Origin: Flabesymbios commensalis
Lineage: Eukaryota > Annelida > Polychaeta > Terebellida > Flabelligeridae
Assembly: GCA_964017125.1 (NCBI GenBank)
Contig: OZ024908.1
Span: 83,782,599 to 83,846,598 of the forward strand
Length of the DNA: 64,000 nt
Reading direction: 5' to 3'
Shown here: in pieces, positions 57,711 through 64,000 of the stretch
Layout of the letters: each line of letters opens with the position of its first letter
Position numbering within the stretch: position 1 is the stretch's first letter
Made by a program: the position numbers and the translations under genes
The notes under the pieces: generated by a model
Databases searched by the model: none
Seen by the model: the letters and a program-made list of their open reading frames with translations, nothing else
Told to the model about the DNA's origin: nothing

Positions 57711-58504
57711 TATAATTATTGTGCATTTAGGAGGCGTGCCTGTAATTATGTATCAGTAGGCCTACTTAAACTAACTTCTATACCTATTATTAATTCTCAG
57801 GGCTTCAATAATTATTTTATGTTAATGGTATTATGCCTTTATTGGTCTGATACTTGGCCAATACAGTATATAGATACTGTACTGGCCCAGTATCCAGGCA
57901 GTGTGCAAGACGGTCTGTACTAGCCCAGTATCCAGCCAGTGTGCAAGACGGTACCGGCCCATTATTGCTGATTGTACTGGCCAATAACGAAATGTTTACT
58001 GGGTAGTAGCCTAGGTCTGGCAAAAACTCATAAACTCAGTAAATCTCAACTCATCGTGATAATAAACTTAGTATAAAGTTGGTGCCTTTTCGAACCCGTT
58101 ATCAATTTAAAATGACATGAAGTGATTTGGCCCCCAGCCCCAGCACAAGTTTCAGTCTATCTTTTGAGATCACATTTAGCAGGTGCTGGTACGTGTTGCC
58201 AGCTCAAATATTTATGTGCAAATAAACATACTCGCCCAATTCAGTTCCCAAGTAGCTGTACCCATGATGCCCGCTCCAATCAAATCGTTAGGAATACCCA
58301 TGTGACAAATGGAATCTCAAACCGCCTTAACGTCACAAGCAGTAAAGGAGACCATAACGTCACAGGCTGCTAATTAGAACAAAATATCCTGCAGATTCTG
58401 CACGTATGCCTCTCACATTCTCACAGCGCAGTAAAAGATATAGATTGATAATCCCAAACAAATAAACATACCGAATTAATATCAGAATGAAATGTAACTA
58501 ACTT
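57711..58504. other. Intergenic DNA with a short duplication
   Basis: CTAGCCCAGTATCCAGCCAG with GTGTGCAAGACGGT occurs twice at about 57880-57952. The rest shows no feature. Confidence 0.4.
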
Positions 58505-58509
58505 ACGAG

Positions 58510-58594
58510 AGTAGTGATTCCAATAGCCGCATATATGACACGCCCTCCTTCTGTGAAGACTACATCCCGGAGTCGTACCGAAACGTAGGCTGCA
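58510..58594 (-). other. Possible coding exon, membrane-like
   Basis: The reverse strand has an acceptor-like CCTTGCAG, then codons reading AYVSVRLRDVVFTEGGRVIY and AAIGITTL, then a donor GTAAGT. The sequence alternates hydrophobic and polar stretches, but no family is recognised. Only splice signals and an open frame support it. Confidence 0.25.
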
Positions 58595-58699
58595 AGGAAT
58601 AAGTGCAGGAGTAACCTAAGGTAAAAAGTAATTAAGTGGCATAAAAATATAGTTATCCCAGGGCAATTTGAAATGAAGAATTGATAGTAACGAATCAAT

Positions 58700-59660
58700 G
58701 AAATAGTTTATAACACATTCAGATATAAGAGATGATTAAATCCAGTTATCTCACCAAATGCACAAGCCATTGGATCTGTTGCATTAGGTGAAGTAACATT
58801 ATAAAATTATGCAAGTATATTTGCTAAGTGAATCATTGATTGACAGTAATTAGAATATGATTTAACTTATTCAATAATATTAGTATTGTAATTGTTGATC
58901 TGATAATAATCTTGATGTCGTGGAGAACTGCAAGCTTGAGAGTCTGTAACATTACAATTAATAATTATAATTATTAATTATACGTTGTTGCTGGTGAGTG
59001 GGTCTGGGTAATCAATCATTTAGAAACCATTTAAATTATATAGACTGACAGTTATAGTATTTATAGCGATAAATTCACCTCATAGTATTCAACTTAGTAT
59101 GAATTGTAGAAGTTATCTTTCAATATTGACCCTTTTTTTTATATATTTCACGTGATAAGATAACTTGAACAAGGTAGACAAGGGAACCAGGGAAAATTTT
59201 ACTCGAAATGGACATTAATTGAGGGTGGTAGACGATAGTTGTGCCGACATGACGTAAGGCCGAGTCCAGATAAATTACACAAAAGGTAGAACATCCTGCA
59301 TACCGTAAAACAGCCTAAATAGCTGAGCAATGGTCACTTACTCAGGGTACTGAAAAAATTGTAACTATACAACAATCCTTCGATAGAACAATTCAAAATT
59401 TGAAGAGTATAATTTAGAATTTTCCACCCTGGGTAAAAGCCAGACATAAGGTCATTCCCCAGGTCTAAGCAAACGTATAGTACACGATGGAATAGAGCAC
59501 GAAATATAACAAATAGTATATACAAGTGTTTTGTAAAAAGAATAAAATACAAAGTTTTCTGCATACATGCAATGGTTTACCGTTGAAAGGGTTTTATGAT
59601 AAAACTACTATACAAAATAGTAACAAATGTTTTGGCAGTGATTGTTGCTGAAATGTATGG
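58700..59660. other. No recognisable feature
   Basis: AT-rich intergenic DNA. Confidence 0.35.
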
Positions 59661-59668
59661 TAGAGCAG

Positions 59669-59787
59669 ATGGATAATTGTTGTAGTTTGCACGAGGAAGA
59701 TGATGGAGGAAATAAGCCATTCAAGAAGAAACATGAAGAGGATGCCCACACCATGACAGAGGATGGGGTCATAGTATACGTAAAAAG
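59669..59787 (+). other. Possible first coding exon
   Basis: ATG at 59669 opens MDNCCSLHEEDDGGNKPFKK, then KHEEDAHTMTEDGVIVYVK. It ends at a good donor (AAAAG|GTAAGT, 59788). The charged Glu/Asp/Lys composition looks protein-like. No family recognised, and downstream exons were not identified. Confidence 0.3.
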
Positions 59788-59792
59788 GTAAG

Positions 59793-61035
59793 TGGACACA
59801 GTAGCCGCCATAACCTGGGTGCATCTGAATGCATGTGAGTCAGATTCAAAGAATCAGATTCAAGGAGCAGCCCAGGGCATCATGAATAAAGGTACTGTAA
59901 GAATTGCATTGTTTGCACACTATCAGGCACATCAAAGGGGGTGCAGAGACTGTGTTGAAAAGGTGAAAATGTTCATATGACAAAACACAAACAAAGGACA
60001 TGAAAAAAGAAGGGAATCATGTGTAAAGTGACGGTTAAAACACTATATGAGTAAGTGTTATTGAACAAAGTCGATCTGAAAAAATGCTAAAGCAAGAAAA
60101 GACGCATTTTAGGGTATAGTATTGTGACGTAAGTCGGCGTTAGAATGAGGTTAGATGACCGGCATTAATGCAGGTGATGTTTGTAAGTAGTAAGGAGGCA
60201 CGACATAGCAAGTAAGGTAATGGAGATCGAGCTCACCACATGTTAAGTTGACGGCTTAAAGGACATAATATGGGTAATGTATCAGATACATGAATAATAA
60301 TATTTGCACATAAATAATTGCAGAATAATTAATTAAGAAATACATTAATAAATAATTACTTTAAGGTATAATAAAGTTATGCAATAAGTTGAGTTAGACA
60401 TGTGTGTTATTACAATGATACATATAATTTCAAATTATCTTGAAACATATTGTAATGCAATAATTTTAAATTATATAATAAATATTTTATGAGAGACAGA
60501 CTTTAAATAAATAATCGAAGTAAATTGCAATAAAATGAATTGTTGGCGAGTAATAGAGAGATGCCTCACTAAGTGATGTAGCAATTAATGCGTGATGATG
60601 TAGAAACATGAAGGGTCTGATTATGTACAAGCAGCGAACAGATGTACACAATAATATACGATTTATGTTTAATGATGATAGGTAATAGTTCCAATTATGC
60701 CAGCATTTAATAGTAGGCAGTAAAACGTCAGAACTTACACCAACACGTACAGCATATTGGGCATACAAGTGAAATAGTGTGATTTTAGAAATCACGTTCC
60801 TATACATAAAATAGTTAGTAATGACTTATATGCGTCATATTGATCAACTCGTCGGGGTAGAAATACTTTGGATTATGGTATCAGGCTACTGCTGCTTCTG
60901 AAGCGGGGTCATTCGGTTTGAATGGAATGTTCGTAAGTAGCGGGATAGCTATGGCAACTAAGTTCTAAGCGACTTCTACAGGAAAATCTATAAAATGAGT
61001 CTGAAGTGTATTCATAATAGGTGAGGCTGTAGGTA
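59793..61035. other. No recognisable gene
   Basis: AT-rich. A long terminal repeat of the neighbouring retroelement could lie near its right side, but no boundary was recognised. Confidence 0.35.
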
Positions 61036-61039
61036 AGTG

Positions 61040-63410
61040 TGTAGTCGACATACATGAGGCGGTTCGTTTCGGTGAATCATAGACTAAACCAACTTGCGTA
61101 GGTTATTTGATGGCTGCGCTGTGTGTAGGTGTGGGTATAATAAGAACGTCCAGGATCGGTTCGTGAACTACATCTGTACAAATTGGACCAGCCTGTATGG
61201 CACCATCAATATATAGCCAATTGTTAAGTTCTGGTCCATTGTACTGTTCCAATTTGTCTGTGTTGACAACTTGTGTCTTGGAGAGTGAGTCTTTCTGTAT
61301 TTGTGTTGTATGGGACAACAATATTTTAGTGATTGGGTACGGACCTGACCAATGTGATTCCAGTTTAGTGTCTATAGCGGTTCATAGAAATACCAAACAA
61401 ACTGTCCCTTGATGAATAGTGGAATTTTGTCTTTAACTTTGCTATCAGCTCAACGATTTTGTTTGTATAAGGAAGATTTATATTTTCTCGTGTAGATTGC
61501 TGACAAGAATACAAGGAGGATTGTAACCATTGTATGTATAGTAGTGGACAATAGGGGGCTGGCATTTATGTAGGTGTACGTGGTAGTTGTACATCGATGA
61601 TAGAGTTGAGTTCGCATCCGAGTAGTAGTTTATTCGAGGTAAACCAGTAGAACTTGAGGTGGTTCTGCTGTGAGCAACATTCACCAGTGGTAAGTTTTTA
61701 TCCCAGTCTAAAGGACGATTTTCGATGTATATAGTGAGCATCTGCTGAATAACTTTATTTTGGCATTCTGTAGCGCTGTTAGTCGCAGGAGAGTAAAGAG
61801 ACATATGTATCTTGTCTATACCAAGTAATTTGCACAAATTAGTAAATACATCAATCATTAATTCAGGCCCTTGATCCGATAAAATTTGCCTCGGAATTCC
61901 CGAATCTTGGGTAAACTGCATCACGATGACGTCAGAGACGTCAATGGCTGTATGAGATGGCAATGCATATCCGAGTATTTACTAAAATGATCAAAATTGA
62001 CTATGATATATTTATTGCCATTTTGTGTAGTTAGTAAGGGACCCATAATTCAATACCAATCTATCAAAGGGTTAGCCAAACGAGTCACGAAGGAGAGTAT
62101 TTGAACGTTCAGAATGTTCTTTTTTTTGTCGCAGGACATACACTTCTCGACCCAAATGCTAATGTCTAATTGGTAGTTAGGCCAGTAAAAATTAGTTATA
62201 ATTTTTGCCCATGTTTTTATTTGTATGAATAATAATATGTAAAGGACATTTTCTTTGGGACTGAACCAGATTGAAAATTTTCTTTAGGACCTCAGGATTT
62301 GAAAATGTCAGTACTTAATTATCATTCCACCTTTCTTTACCTCAACATTTCTTCTCCACGCGGGGTTGATCAAAATCCCAATACTGGGTTGTTTCGCTGG
62401 GCGTTAGATGATTCCTCAAGTGTATACCCATCCAACCAAGTGGGGATATCGTGACCGAATCGCGTTAAGAAGGCAAGGCATTTGTGGCCACAACTTGACC
62501 GATAGTTTTATCGGCCGGGAGTGGGCTCAGACGACAGTGGTTGCAGTCCACTCGTAGACACTTCCAAATGGGTGGGCGTCAAATTAAGAAATCAGCATTG
62601 CTGTGATCTTTCCCAGGTCTATGCTGAAGAATTAGGAAATATATTTACCTAGCGTAGTTAGCCAACATGCTAGTATCCCATCTGTATCTTAAAAATTGTA
62701 AAGCCACTGTAATGCAGCGGGATCCGTACCAACTGTGAACGGTTGAGAAATAGATAGTAACACAGTTTGCGAATAACCAATACCACTGCCAAAAGTTCAC
62801 GTTTCGTGGTCCAAAATTATTGTTACGGTAGCACATAACTGTGATAAACCATAACTTCCTGTGTTTGCGAAACTATGGCTCAGCAGAGGTATTACTGGTG
62901 TCACAATTCAAAATGAATGGGTCATTCTGTGAAGGGAACGTAAGAATCAGGCATAGAGAGTAGTTTTTGTTTCAACGTTGTGAAAACATCGGAACATTAA
63001 TTGTTTTGACCGATCCCATTTTGCTATGCTGTGAGTAAGTGCTTGTAGCGCAGCAATGATTGTTGCGTGATTATATATGAAACGTCTGTAGTAGCCTGTG
63101 CGGTCTAAGAAACTAACTAATTCCTTAGAATTCAAGGGTATAGGCCAAGATTAACAGCCTAGCCTGAAATTTTCTTGGGATCGCATGGCATGCCATCACG
63201 GCTGACTATGCGTCCTAGAAAAAGCATAGGTTGTTTGAAGAGGTGGCAATTGGAAAGATTTTAAGACCAAATAATCTTTTCGCAGACGACTACTAATTCC
63301 AAATTATGTATTGTTTCACTGAACGACTTCCCGAAAACTAAAATGTTTCGGATATAAATGAGGCAACGTTTCCAGTTAAGACTGCGAAGAACCGCTTCTA
63401 TGGGACGAGC
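61040..63410 (-). mobile_element. Fossil Ty3-type LTR retrotransposon, pol remnant
   Basis: Reverse-strand pieces in the order expected for Ty3/mdg4 pol: the end of the reverse transcriptase palm and the region after it (about 63400-63150), the RT/RNase H junction and RNase H region (about 63140-62640), and the integrase core (about 61965-61480) with sequence after it to about 61040. It is broken by many changes. Neither LTR was identified, and the 5' part lies beyond a LINE insertion or outside the window. Probably old. Confidence 0.8.
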
Positions 63411-64000
63411 TAATAATAATAATAATAATAATGATATACACTTAAATGGCTCTATATCCAACCTTGAGTTGCTCTTTGGTGCTACAAACAAAAATGTCAA
63501 TAAACATGATCAATTTGATGCAATAAGGTAAAAAATCATAGCATCTCCACAGGCATGCAAACAAAGGACGTTTTAAGTGTTGTCTTCATTTATCAAGTTT
63601 GTTACACCTTCGTATGTGATATGGTAATTTGTTCCAAAGTAATGGGACAGCTTTAATAAATGATCTATCACCATATGTTTTTAACTTTGTGGGTGGCTCT
63701 ACCAACAGATGTTTGGTGTGGAGTGGGCGACATGGAGTATAAGAGATGATGCAGTCTTTAAGGTAACTGATTGCTAAGCCATGCTGCGCTTTGAATCAAA
63801 GAAGGAGAAGTTTATACTCTATCCTTTGTCTGATTGGCAGCCAATGTAATTGTTTCAAAAGAGGTGTCACATGAACAAATTTCTTCCTTCGATATATAAT
63901 CCTTGCTGCACGATTTTGAATTCGTTGTAGTTTTAAACTACAGATATATTTGGCAAGCCATACAAGAGAGAGTTGTAACAGTCAATTTGTTGAGATGTCA
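63411..64000 (-). mobile_element. CR1/L2-like LINE, 3' part, inserted in the Ty3 fossil
   Basis: The reverse strand reads QQIDCYNSLLYGLPN, LQRIQNRAARII, HVTPLLKQLHWLPIRQRIEY, TYGDRSFIKAVPLLWNKLP, which is the C-terminal region of CR1/L2-type ORF2. At least two stops lie in it. The 3' end is an ATT repeat (63411-63432 on the plus strand as TAA), typical for this clade. The 5' side continues past the window edge. It interrupts the reverse-transcriptase part of the older element. Confidence 0.88.

Noticed and set aside
60800-61040. LTR of the Ty3-type fossil
   Set aside because: A boundary with TG...CA ends or a duplicated partner could not be shown within the window.

Overview
The window looks like nuclear DNA of an invertebrate animal. 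It is AT-rich, has spliced genes with GT/AG introns, many microsatellites and very dense small transposons. The host gene content, the CR1-like LINEs, the tRNA-derived SINEs and the frequent AGGCCTA-type words would suit a marine invertebrate such as an echinoderm, hemichordate, cephalochordate or lophotrochozoan, but the sequence alone does not fix the phylum. No bacterial gene, CRISPR array, rRNA or intact tRNA gene was seen.

Host genes are few. (1) A complete five-exon beta-1,3-glucuronyltransferase (GT43, B3GAT-type) lies on + at 3883-8819, with phase-consistent junctions and all expected catalytic motifs. (2) A divergent leucine-rich-repeat GPCR (LGR/relaxin-receptor type) lies on - at 27720-29103. 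A cysteine-rich putative exon lies about 1.4 kb upstream on the same strand. (3) The last two coding exons of a cyclin-dependent-kinase regulatory subunit (CKS1 type) lie on - at 45586-46285; its first exon was not found. Two weak exon candidates (58.5 and 59.7 kb) are listed at low confidence.

The rest is mostly mobile DNA. Three decayed copies of one large protein family sit on the - strand, at about 16-17 kb, 19.4-25.3 kb and 38.5-41.8 kb. Its C-terminal half carries the acidic motif series of FEN1/XPG-type (PIN-like) nucleases, and its N-terminus carries a possible zinc-binding Cys/His cluster. Copy 2 is cut by a 1424-bp DNA element with 4-bp target duplications. Twelve copies of a GTTATGGAGAGAC-like word lie inside that element. 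Copy 2 is also interrupted by an inverted 1.24-kb copy of its own 3' end. Copy 3 is split by a 2037-bp hAT-type element with a perfect 8-bp duplication. A second 1.49-kb inverted-repeat element (32731-34216) has the same architecture with a different internal word, GTAACGTATTCTG.

Other mobile DNA includes a family of TTAA-flanked CCCTTT...AAAGGG elements with at least five different hairpin cores, a decayed piggyBac transposase, T2/Kolobok-like and Tc1-like MITEs, a group of CAG-ended elements with 5-bp duplications, two copies of a bipartite tRNA-derived SINE, four LINE fragments and a fossil Ty3-type pol into which a CR1-like LINE has inserted. Tandem repeats include a 31-bp minisatellite behind the glucuronyltransferase, a 161-bp triplet, a roughly 124-bp satellite with roughly 700-bp higher-order periodicity, and a 680-bp three-block tetranucleotide tract.
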